This document shows positions 24,886 to 32,869 of a stretch of 59,233 nt of DNA, one piece after another. The notes under the pieces were generated by a model. It did no database searches. It was not told the DNA's origin and saw only the letters and a list, made by a program, of their open reading frames with translations. The DNA lies in assembly GCA_021780475.1 (NCBI GenBank), contig JAJXYR010000043.1:1-59233 (forward strand), in the 5' to 3' direction. Both the position numbers and the translations under genes were made by a program. This DNA comes from Pseudomonadota bacterium (GTDB lineage Bacteria; Pseudomonadota; Gammaproteobacteria; Steroidobacterales; Steroidobacteraceae). How positions within the stretch are numbered: position 1 is the stretch's first letter; each line of letters begins with the position of its first letter.

Positions 24886-27869
24886 GCGTGTGGCGCACTC
24901 CGGGCGGCGGTCGCATCGACCGCACCCAGCGTCGGAAATTCCGCTTCGACGGCCGAGACTACCAAGGCGTCGCCGGCGATACGCTCGCCTCCGCGCTGCT
25001 CGCGAACGGCGTGCACCTGGTCGGCCGATCGTTCAAGTATCACCGCCCCCGCGGCCTTCTGTCGGCGGGCGCCGAGGAGCCGAACGGCCTCGTGACGGTG
25101 CGCCGCGATGCGGCGCGGGTCACGCCGAATCTGCGCGCGACACAGGTGGAACTGTACGAAGGCCTCGACGCGCTGAGCCAGAACCGCTGGCCGAGCCTGC
25201 AATTCGACGTCGGCCGGATCAACGACTGGCTGTCGCCGCTGTTTCCCGCGGGCTTTTACTACAAGACCTTCATGTGGCCGAAGGGTGCATGGAAATCCTT
25301 GTATGAGCCGGTGATCCGCCGCGCCGCGGGACTCGGTGTGGCGCCCACCGAGCCGGATCCGGACCGCTACGCGCAGTGCTACGCGCACTGCGACGTGCTG
25401 GTCGCCGGCGGCGGCGCCGCCGGTCTCGCCGCGGCTCTGGCCGCGGCCGACGAAGGCGCGCGGGTGATCCTGTGCGATGAACAAAACGAATTCGGCGGCG
25501 CGCTGCTTTCGGACCCGCAGGCGACGATCAACGGCGCGGGCGGGCAGGCCTGGGTCGATCAGGCGCTTGCCGAACTGTCGGCGAACCCGCGGGTCACGTT
25601 GCTCGCCCGAACGACCGCATTCGGCTACTTCCCGCACAACTTGCTCGGCTTGAACGAGCGCCTCACCGACCATTTGTCGGCGCCGCCCGCCGGCCGCGCG
25701 CGCGAGCGCCTGTGGCAAGTGCGTGCGCGAAGCGTGGTGCTCGCGACAGGCGCGATCGAACGGCCCGTCGTGTTCCCGGGCAATGACCGCCCGGGCATCC
25801 TGCTCGCCGGCGCCGCGCGGACTTTCCTGAACCGATACGGCGTGCGCGTCGGCACGCGCGCGGTGCTGGTCACCGCGGGCGACGACGCCTACCAGGCGGC
25901 GCTGGACCTGCACGCGGCCGGGGTGTCGATCGCGGCGGTCGCCGACCTGCGGCCGCAGGCCGAAGGCGCGCTGCCGACGGCGGCGCGCCGGGCGGGCATC
26001 GAGGTGCTAACATCGGCCACGGTGCTCGGCACCTTGGGAGGCCTGCGCGTCAATGAAATCGTGCTCGGCGAACTGGATGGGACGGGCGGCGTGCGGCGCA
26101 AGCGCACCGTGCGCTGTGACGCCGTGCTGATGTCCGGCGGTTATACACCGAGTGTTCACCTGTTTTCGCAGTCCCGCGGCAAGCTCGCGTGGAACGAGCC
26201 GCTGCAAGCCTTCCTGCCCGACCGGTCGGCGGAGCGCGAGCGCTCGGTCGGCGCCTGCCGCGGCATCTACGACCTGGCGGGCGTCATCGATGATGGGTTC
26301 GCCGCCGGGGCGGAGGCCGCTTCCGGCCGCAGCGGACGGCGGCGCAGCGTCAGCGCGCATTCGGCGGGCGGGGACGGATCGGCATTTCTCGGCGCGGTGC
26401 CGCTCGCCGGCGCGAGCTCCGACAAGTCCTTCGTGGACTGGCAGCACGACGTGACCGTCAAGGACCTGCTGCTCGCGACGCGCGAGGGCTTCCGTTCGAT
26501 CGAACACGTCAAGCGGTTCACGACCACCGGCATGGCGACCGATCAAGGCAAGACCTCGAATCTCAACGCCCTGTCGATCGTCGCCGGCGCGCTCGAGGTG
26601 CCGATTCCGCAGGTCGGTCTCACCAGTTTTCGCATGCCTTACACGCCCACCACGTTCGGCAGCTTCGCCGGCGCTTCGCGGGGCGATTTGTTCGATCCGG
26701 TGCGCAAGACCCCGATGCACGACTGGGCCGCGACCGAAGGGGCGGTCTTCGAGGATGTCGGCTTGTGGAAGCGGGCCCGGTACTTTCCGCGCGGCGGCGA
26801 AGGCATGCACGAAGCGGTCGCACGCGAATGCCTCGCGGTGCGCTCCGCCTGCGGCATCTTCGACGCCTCGACGCTCGGCAAGATCGAGGTCGTGGGCGCG
26901 GATGCCGCCGAGTTCCTGAACCGGCTCTACGTCAACAACTGGTCGAATCTCGCCGTCGGACGCTGCCGATACGGAATTCTCTGCCGCGAGGACGGATTCG
27001 TCTACGACGACGGCGTCGTGGCGCGGCTCGCGCCCGATCGCTTCCACGTGACGACGACGACCGGCGGAGCCGCGCGCGTGCTCGCGATGATGGAGGATTA
27101 CCGCCAGACAGAATGGCCGGAACTCGCGGTGTGGCTGGCCTCGACGACGGAGCAATGGGCGGTGATCGCGGTTCAGGGGCCGAAATCCCGCGACCTCCTC
27201 CAAGGACTGGTAGAAGACATCGACATCGGCGCCGCGGCGCTGCCGCACATGAGCGTCGCACACGGCCGCATCTGCGGCGTGCCCGGCATGGTGATGCGCG
27301 TCAGCTTCAGCGGCGAGCTCGGCTTCGAGGTGAACGTTCCCGCCGACTACGGGCTCGGCGTGTGGCGGGCGATTCATGCCCGTGGCGAGAAGGACATCAC
27401 CCCCTACGGCACCGAGACCATGCACGTCCTGCGCGCCGAAAAAGGCTACATCATCGTCGGGCAGGACACGGACGGCACCGTGACGCCGGACGATGCCGGC
27501 CTCGCCTGGGCGATCGGCAAGTCGAAGGCCGATTTCGTCGGCAAGCGTTCGCTGCAGCGAGCGTCGATGCACGCGCCGATGCGCAAACAGCTCGTCGGTT
27601 TGAAAAGCCGCGACGGCCGCACCATCCTCGAGGAAGGCGCGCAGGTCGCCGAAATCCCCGGACAAAAACCGCCGATGCGCCTGATCGGTCACGTGAGTTC
27701 GTCCTATTACAGCGCCTGCCTCGCCCACCCGATCGCGCTCGCACTGGTCGCCGGCGGCCGCGCGCGGATGGGCACGACGCTGTATGTGCCAATGCCCGGT
27801 GGCGACATCGAGGTCGAAGTCGTCCCGCCGGTTTTCTATGATCCGAGTGGAGCACGCATCCATGCTTGA
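24882..27869 (+). CDS. soxA: Sarcosine oxidase alpha subunit, set 2
   Basis: The protein has 995 residues in the same domain order as set 1: ferredoxin-like N terminus (GDTLASALLANGVHLVGRSFKYHRPRG), Rossmann FAD/NAD domain (LVAGGGAAGLAAALAAADEG near 168), middle domain, and GcvT-like half from ~620 (FSGELGFEVNVPADYG, TMHVLRAEKGYIIVGQDTDG). It transfers the sarcosine methylene group to THF. It carries a Ser/Arg/Gly-rich insertion (SGRSGRRRSVSAHSAGG, near residue 480) not in set 1. The start is fixed by ATGA overlap with delta, and the end overlaps gamma by eight bases. Confidence 0.95.
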   Translation: MSVWRTPGGGRIDRTQRRKFRFDGRDYQGVAGDTLASALLANGVHLVGRSFKYHRPRGLLSAGAEEPNGLVTVRRDAARVTPNLRATQVELYEGLDALSQNRWPSLQFDVGRINDWLSPLFPAGFYYKTFMWPKGAWKSLYEPVIRRAAGLGVAPTEPDPDRYAQCYAHCDVLVAGGGAAGLAAALAAADEGARVILCDEQNEFGGALLSDPQATINGAGGQAWVDQALAELSANPRVTLLARTTAFGYFPHNLLGLNERLTDHLSAPPAGRARERLWQVRARSVVLATGAIERPVVFPGNDRPGILLAGAARTFLNRYGVRVGTRAVLVTAGDDAYQAALDLHAAGVSIAAVADLRPQAEGALPTAARRAGIEVLTSATVLGTLGGLRVNEIVLGELDGTGGVRRKRTVRCDAVLMSGGYTPSVHLFSQSRGKLAWNEPLQAFLPDRSAERERSVGACRGIYDLAGVIDDGFAAGAEAASGRSGRRRSVSAHSAGGDGSAFLGAVPLAGASSDKSFVDWQHDVTVKDLLLATREGFRSIEHVKRFTTTGMATDQGKTSNLNALSIVAGALEVPIPQVGLTSFRMPYTPTTFGSFAGASRGDLFDPVRKTPMHDWAATEGAVFEDVGLWKRARYFPRGGEGMHEAVARECLAVRSACGIFDASTLGKIEVVGADAAEFLNRLYVNNWSNLAVGRCRYGILCREDGFVYDDGVVARLAPDRFHVTTTTGGAARVLAMMEDYRQTEWPELAVWLASTTEQWAVIAVQGPKSRDLLQGLVEDIDIGAAALPHMSVAHGRICGVPGMVMRVSFSGELGFEVNVPADYGLGVWRAIHARGEKDITPYGTETMHVLRAEKGYIIVGQDTDGTVTPDDAGLAWAIGKSKADFVGKRSLQRASMHAPMRKQLVGLKSRDGRTILEEGAQVAEIPGQKPPMRLIGHVSSSYYSACLAHPIALALVAGGRARMGTTLYVPMPGGDIEVEVVPPVFYDPSGARIHA

Positions 27870-28416
27870 GCCGCTTGCGCGCATTCCGCCGGCATTTTCA
27901 TCCACGTCCTGGATGAACCCGCTGCCTCCTGCGACGCGCCTGCTGTTTTTCGCCGATCGCGCCGCGCGCGCCGCGGCCGCCGGCGCGTTCCCGATGCCCG
28001 TGACGGAAGAGGCCTGCCGCGCCCACGCCGACGGCGCGCGCGCGTGCTTGTGGCTGGGTCCCGACGAGTATCTGCTGCTCGCACCGGCCGAACCGGGCGC
28101 GGCCAGGGTCCAGGCGGCGCTGACCGCCGCCGTGGGACCGCTGCCGCATGCGCTGGTGGACATCAGTCACCGCCAGGTGGCGTTCGAGATCCATGGGCCG
28201 CTCGCGGCCCAGATATTGAACGGCGCCTGCGCGCTGGACCTCGATCCGGCCGGATTCCCGGTCGGCATGTGCACGCGGACCGCGCTCGCGAAGGCCGACG
28301 TGGTGCTGTGGCGGACCGAAGTCCACAGGTTCCATGTCGAGGTCTGGCGCTCCTTCAGTCCCTACGTGACCGCCCTGCTCACGGAGATCGCGGGCGCGCT
28401 ACCTGCCGCCCATTAA
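27862..28416 (+). CDS. soxG: Sarcosine oxidase gamma subunit, set 2
   Basis: This 184-residue protein starts at ATG 27862, with GGAG nine bases upstream, inside the last codons of alpha. WLGPDEYLLLAP and VDISHRQVAFEIHGPLAAQIL match the conserved core of sarcosine oxidase gamma subunits better than the set 1 copy does. It closes the second B-D-A-G set. The stop codon overlaps the stop of the convergent methyltransferase-like gene (TTAA shared), leaving no room for a terminator. Confidence 0.88.
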   Translation: MLEPLARIPPAFSSTSWMNPLPPATRLLFFADRAARAAAAGAFPMPVTEEACRAHADGARACLWLGPDEYLLLAPAEPGAARVQAALTAAVGPLPHALVDISHRQVAFEIHGPLAAQILNGACALDLDPAGFPVGMCTRTALAKADVVLWRTEVHRFHVEVWRSFSPYVTALLTEIAGALPAAH

Positions 28417-29171
28417 GACCGGGGCTTGCGGAACTTGAGGATGAACTGGTCGGTGTGGCCGCGAATCGCCGGATCGAACACCTTCAGGGTCCGCGTGTCC
28501 TTCGGGTTTCGCAGCGCGTTGCTCTCGGCGACCAAGCGGAACCCGGCCGCCTCGACCTCCTGCTTTACGACGGCTTCGTCGATGCGATGCAGGGTGTTGG
28601 TGTCCGCGATTCCAGAACCCGCCGGCGCGGAATGGTCCAGGACGACGAAGACTCCACCGGGCCGCAGCGCGTCGAACACGGCCTTGTCGACCTTGGCCGT
28701 GTCGGCAGGCGCGAAAAAAGGATCCTTCAGATCGTGATAATTGCGTGAAGTCCACACGACATCGAGGGGCAGCGGCGCCGCCACCTCGTTGATCGACGCA
28801 TGGATCACGTGCACGTTGTGATATTCGGCTGCGACCGCATCGATGGGAGGCGGCTTGTGCGTGAAATGAGAATCGAGCTCGCTCGGCTGGAATGAATACA
28901 CCACGCCCTTCGGTCCGACCGCCGTCGCGAACAGCCTGGTGAAATAACCGCCTCCCGGGATCATGTCCATGACCCGCATTCCGGGCCGGATTCCGGCGAA
29001 CCGCAGCATGACCGCGGGCTTGCGTTCGGCGTCGGTGGCGACGTCGGCGGCGGGGCGCAGCGGATCATGGATCGCGGCCCGGATGTTCGCCGGCAGCGGC
29101 CCGGCGGTCGCGGTCGCGGTCGCGGCGGCCAGCAGGATCATCGTCAAGGCGGTAAGCATCGGCTTGCGCAT
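28413..29171 (-). CDS. Exported SAM-methyltransferase-like protein (COG4798 type)
   Basis: The protein has 252 residues. GGGGAGGA six bases before ATG 29171 fixes the start; a longer in-frame reading overlaps the neighbouring gene and is rejected. The N terminus MRKPMLTALTMILLAAATATATAG is a Sec-type signal peptide. The mature part has a class I methyltransferase core: MRVMDMIPGGGYFTRLFATAVG, VVYSFQPSE, and LRPGGVFVVLDHSAPAG. Homologues with signal peptides are widespread in proteobacteria, but their activity outside the cytoplasm, where SAM is scarce, is unclear. No functional link to the sarcosine genes is evident. Confidence 0.78.
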   Translation of the reverse strand: MRKPMLTALTMILLAAATATATAGPLPANIRAAIHDPLRPAADVATDAERKPAVMLRFAGIRPGMRVMDMIPGGGYFTRLFATAVGPKGVVYSFQPSELDSHFTHKPPPIDAVAAEYHNVHVIHASINEVAAPLPLDVVWTSRNYHDLKDPFFAPADTAKVDKAVFDALRPGGVFVVLDHSAPAGSGIADTNTLHRIDEAVVKQEVEAAGFRLVAESNALRNPKDTRTLKVFDPAIRGHTDQFILKFRKPRS

Positions 29172-29203
29172 CGTCGTTCCTCCCCCGTTGGAATCTTGGG
29201 CCA

Positions 29204-30370
29204 TTATGGCACCGTCACACGCTCGAAGCGCGCGACGGTCTCGACGTGTTCGGTGAACGGCATCAGATTGAACGCGGTGAGCGCGACGAGGCGCTGCCTG
29301 CCCTGAGCGGTGAGCCGGGTCACATCCCGCTGCAGCGATTCGAGCGAACAGCTGATGTAGAGGAATCGCTCCGGCGGGTCGTCGGCGAGCGCCGCGGCGA
29401 GCAGCGGATCGAGACCCTTGCGCGGGGGATCGGCGATCACCACGTCGGCGTCCGCGGCGGCGGCGACCGCCGCGTCCGCCACCCCCGGCACGACGGTGAT
29501 CCTGGCGCGGTCGGCCGGGTCCAGCCCGGCGATTCCGAGCTCGAGCCCCTGCAAGGCCTGATCGCCCGCCTCGTTCATCCGGATGTCGCCAACCCTGTCG
29601 AGCACGGACAGCCCAATGGCGCCGACTCCGGCATAGAACTCCGCGACCCGCGCATTCGCCGGGATCTGGTCGCGCACGTGCGCGATGATGGCCTCGGCGA
29701 TCTCGAGATTGTTCTGCCCGAAGGCCCCGGGGGGATAATGCACCTGTGCGCCGCCGAAACACTCCGTGACGCTCGCCGGGCCGCACCACCGGCGGAATTC
29801 GCGGCCGAGAATCGCATTGGTGCGCTCGGTCTGGACGTTGAACCATAGGCTGTGCAATGCGTCGCCGAGGCGATCGCGGATCAGATCCAGACAGTCGCGC
29901 AAGGGCTCCGTGAGGGGGCTGTTGGCGACCAGCACCACCTGCGCGGTCCGGGTGCGGCGCTCCACGACCACTTGCAGGTAGCGTGCGTGGCCCAAGTGCG
30001 CCTTGTCCGAATAACAACTCACCCGGGCATCGATCAACGCGCCGCGCACCACCGCCGCGACGCGATTGATCAGGGGGTCATGCACGCTGCAGTCGGGAAT
30101 GTGCACCACCCGGTGACTGTCGAGTTCGAACAAGCCGAGCTTCGGCGATTCCAATCGGCCGCGAATGGCGAGGCGCGCCCGCAGACGGAAACCCGAATCG
30201 GCGCCCGACACCTCAGGCGTGGGGCCGAGTCCATGATCTCGCGCGAGGCGCTCGAGCGCCTCGCGCGACGCGGGGGAGATGCCGGCGGCGCCGAACCGGG
30301 GACAGGCGCAGCACGGCGGGCGGTGCGGACAGCGTCGTCCCTCCACGGGGGGTGTATCGTCGTTCTGCAT
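29204..30370 (-). CDS. TrmA/RlmD-family RNA uridine C5-methyltransferase
   Basis: The protein has 388 residues. An N-terminal Cys cluster (RRCPHRPPCCACPRFG, ~13-28) may hold a 4Fe-4S centre as in RlmD/RlmC. The methyltransferase domain shows VAEFYAGVGAIGLSVLD (SAM motif I), VVIADPPRKGLDP (motif IV) and FLYISCSLESLQRD with the catalytic Cys. The C terminus LMPFTEHVETVARFER is typical of the family, its Glu acting as base. The target, tRNA U54 or 23S rRNA, cannot be separated from sequence; the protein is shorter than RlmD and lacks a clear TRAM domain. It probably has a housekeeping role. Confidence 0.85.
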   Translation of the reverse strand: MQNDDTPPVEGRRCPHRPPCCACPRFGAAGISPASREALERLARDHGLGPTPEVSGADSGFRLRARLAIRGRLESPKLGLFELDSHRVVHIPDCSVHDPLINRVAAVVRGALIDARVSCYSDKAHLGHARYLQVVVERRTRTAQVVLVANSPLTEPLRDCLDLIRDRLGDALHSLWFNVQTERTNAILGREFRRWCGPASVTECFGGAQVHYPPGAFGQNNLEIAEAIIAHVRDQIPANARVAEFYAGVGAIGLSVLDRVGDIRMNEAGDQALQGLELGIAGLDPADRARITVVPGVADAAVAAAADADVVIADPPRKGLDPLLAAALADDPPERFLYISCSLESLQRDVTRLTAQGRQRLVALTAFNLMPFTEHVETVARFERVTVP

Positions 30371-30401
30371 GCGTCCACGCTAGCAGAAAACCACCGTCAG
30401 A

Positions 30402-32078
30402 CTAGGCGCAGTCGGCGATATCGCTTCCGGCGTCGACCGCCGCCGCGAACAGCTTCTCCTCGGCGGCGATCTCGCGGCCCATGTTCGCGATTTGCGCCCA
30501 TTCCTCCGCCGACAGCGCTCCGTTTCTCTTCGACAACCGGCGCGCGACCTCGAGGAAGGCGCGGCGGTTCTCCGCGGCGGCCGTGTAATAGAGTTCCAAT
30601 AGCTTCAGACGCAGATCGTTGCGCTCCGGCTCGCGCTCGATCGCCTGCCGCAACACGTCGGCGGGGCTCTTGCGGCGCTCGACGAATTCGCTCCGATCGT
30701 TCAGCGCGGCTGGCAAGCTCACGTGCGTGGTGTTGATCGAATGTTCCGGATCGAAGGTGCGCAACAGGTGTTCGGCCGTCTCGTCGGTCAGCTCCGCCGG
30801 CTGCTCGAGAATCGCGGTGATGCCGGTGAAATCGCCGGTGGGAGCGGCCAATTGGACGGTGGTATCGCCGGAGGGTCTGGAATCAACGCCGGCGGGTGCG
30901 CTATCGGCTTCGGGCAGCGGTCGAGGCCGGCGTGCGCGCCACAAGGATACCAATGCCGCCAGCGCGGCGAACAACGCGCCCAAATCCGCGGCGAGCCGCC
31001 ACAAGCGCCCGGGGTGGGCCGGCGCGGGCGCGGACACCGGTGCGGGCGCCGCGGCGCTTGTCGTGTGCGTCGCGGCCGGCGCAGACGCTTGATTGACCCG
31101 CTGGTGAGGGCTCGGCACGGGCGCCGGCAACGGGAGCGGCTGGTTCAGCTGACTGCGCACCGCGGCGATCGACTGTTGCAACGTGGCGATTCGACGATTC
31201 AGCGCGGCGATCGTCGCGACCGGCGCGGGGAGCACAGACGGCTTCTGCCGTTGCACGTGCCAGGCATGCATTTGGGTCGCGAACTCGCGCGCCGCGGCGG
31301 CCGGATCGATGGCCGCCAGTTCCGCGGCCGTCGGCATCCGCAGCGTCGCACCGCTGTGCAACAGGTTGAGATTGCCGGAAAAGGCCGCCGGATTGTCTTT
31401 GAATACCGCGATCATCAGACGCCGCTCGTCCGCCGGCGTCGCCGCACCGGCCCGCTGCGCGATCCGGCTCAAGGTATCGTGCGGCGACACGGTATAGGTC
31501 ATGCGCATCGACGGGACCTGCGCGGACTTCGCGCGAGTCGCACTTCTCGGCCGGCGCGGACGCTTGCGCACGGCCTCGGCCTTGACCTTGACCTTGACTT
31601 TGGCCGGCACCTTGGTCTTGAGCTTGGTCTCGGTCTTGGTGTTCGCTTGCGTGCCCGCCGCTTGTCTCGCCTCGGCGCCGAATCCCGGCGGGTCGAGCAG
31701 CACGGTGTACTCGCGCATCAGTTCACCGTTCGCCGATTGCAGATCGACCAACAAATTGACCAAGGGTTCGACGACCGGTTGCTGCGATTGCAGCAGGATC
31801 ACCGGTCGCCCTTGCGGATCCTGGTCGAGCTTGAGCGTGGTCGTCGCTAGGAAAGCCGGGCGGTCGATGCCGCGACTGCGAAAGAGCGCGTCGCTCGCAA
31901 TCGAGGCGCGCAAATCCGCAAGCTCCGCGTTGCTTGCGCCGATGAGATCGATGCGCGCGACCAAGGGGTCGCCCAGCGCCGAGGCGATATGAATCTCGCC
32001 GAGGCCGAGCGCGTGCGCGGCACCCGGCAGAGCGAAACCCATCATCAGCAGCTTGGGATCCAATTTGTGCAATTTCAT
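30402..32078 (-). CDS. FimV/HubP-like LysM protein
   Basis: The protein has 558 residues, starting at ATG 32078 so that the leader MKLHKLDPKLLMMGFALPGAAHALGLGEI is followed by the FimV N-terminal motif (LGEIHIASALGDPLVARIDL). A Lys-rich linker (KVPAKVKVKVKAE) leads to a LysM-like domain (MTYTVSPHDTLSRIAQRAG...GATLRMP, ~205-270), a Pro/Ala linker, one transmembrane segment (LGALFAALAALVSLW, ~385) and a cytoplasmic acidic/TPR part (LRQAIEREPERNDLRLKLLELYY). FimV/HubP proteins organise the cell pole and type IV pili. This one is much shorter than Pseudomonas FimV. A weak ribosome binding site leaves some doubt about the start. Confidence 0.8.
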   Translation of the reverse strand: MKLHKLDPKLLMMGFALPGAAHALGLGEIHIASALGDPLVARIDLIGASNAELADLRASIASDALFRSRGIDRPAFLATTTLKLDQDPQGRPVILLQSQQPVVEPLVNLLVDLQSANGELMREYTVLLDPPGFGAEARQAAGTQANTKTETKLKTKVPAKVKVKVKAEAVRKRPRRPRSATRAKSAQVPSMRMTYTVSPHDTLSRIAQRAGAATPADERRLMIAVFKDNPAAFSGNLNLLHSGATLRMPTAAELAAIDPAAAAREFATQMHAWHVQRQKPSVLPAPVATIAALNRRIATLQQSIAAVRSQLNQPLPLPAPVPSPHQRVNQASAPAATHTTSAAAPAPVSAPAPAHPGRLWRLAADLGALFAALAALVSLWRARRPRPLPEADSAPAGVDSRPSGDTTVQLAAPTGDFTGITAILEQPAELTDETAEHLLRTFDPEHSINTTHVSLPAALNDRSEFVERRKSPADVLRQAIEREPERNDLRLKLLELYYTAAAENRRAFLEVARRLSKRNGALSAEEWAQIANMGREIAAEEKLFAAAVDAGSDIADCA

Positions 32079-32235
32079 GGCTTGAAAGGCTATCGGATCG
32101 GGCGTTTTCCGCCCGCGATACACGTCACCGATTCTCGATCGACATTTGCCGGCCCGTCGCATATTCGGTCGAATTCCGGCGCTTCGGCGCTACAATGAGG
32201 CCGGTCGCCGCGGCAGGGACCGAAGGAGCGAAGAA

Positions 32236-32565
32236 ATGGCCTTGATCGCTTGTAGCGAATGTGGACGCGCGGTGAGCGACAAGGCGACGACCTGCGTCGG
32301 TTGCGGCGCCCCACTCGCAACGTCGTCGGGAATCGACCTGGTGCCACGGCGGTCCAAGTCGCCGCCGCCGACACGCGCGCAAATCAAGCGCCGGCTGCCG
32401 GTCGCCGTCACGGTGCTCGTGCTTGGGATCTTGTTGGCGGCCATCGCCGACCGCCCGGTCGTGGGGGCCAAGCTCGCGTCCTTCGTGGCGGCGCTGTTGA
32501 TCATCGCCGGACTCAGCTGGCTGCTGGTCTTGCTCGTCCATGCGGCCGGTTCACGTCAACGTTGA
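32236..32565 (+). CDS. Zinc-ribbon membrane protein
   Basis: The protein has 109 residues. MALIACSECGRAVSDKATTCVGCGAPL is a zinc ribbon with two Cys-x2-Cys pairs (6/9 and 20/23). It is followed by two hydrophobic helices (VAVTVLVLGILLAAIA and LASFVAALLIIAGLSWLLVLLVH). AAGGAG eight bases before ATG supports the start. Function unknown; such proteins are common and poorly characterised. Confidence 0.75.
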   Translation: MALIACSECGRAVSDKATTCVGCGAPLATSSGIDLVPRRSKSPPPTRAQIKRRLPVAVTVLVLGILLAAIADRPVVGAKLASFVAALLIIAGLSWLLVLLVHAAGSRQR

Positions 32566-32869
32566 CCGTTAATTTTCGTGGCGTACAGGCAACATTAAAC
32601 CTTGCTTCAATTCGATCGGCACCCCGGACATTCCCTCGCGTGACCATGCCAGTCACCTAGGTGTTTGTATTACAGGCTAATAAATGCAATATTCGGCAAG
32701 GCTTGAATCCGCTGGGCGGTTCATCCAAGATATGTTGTGTTCGGGGTATATGAATTATTGAGCATGCATTCAATTCGCGCAGCGACCGGATTTCGGTCGG
32801 CACCGCGGGACCGCTGATCGGGCGGCCGACGTCGGCGCGTCATCCACAAATTTCCAAAGGGATCCAGCC
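32566..32869. other. Intergenic region before the TonB receptor at 32870
   Basis: No gene is seen in these 304 bases. The stretch 32650-32770 is AT-rich compared with its surroundings. TATATGAAT (32747-32755) on this strand is ATTCATATA on the other, the same half-site as in the element at 57205, so a related operator is possible. AAAGGGA seven bases before ATG 32870 is the receptor's ribosome binding site. Confidence 0.4.

Noticed and set aside
26007-28163. A minus-strand open frame of about 718 codons opposite soxA2/soxG2
   Set aside because: It is the mirror of a well-supported sarcosine oxidase alpha gene, with no ribosome site and no known motif.
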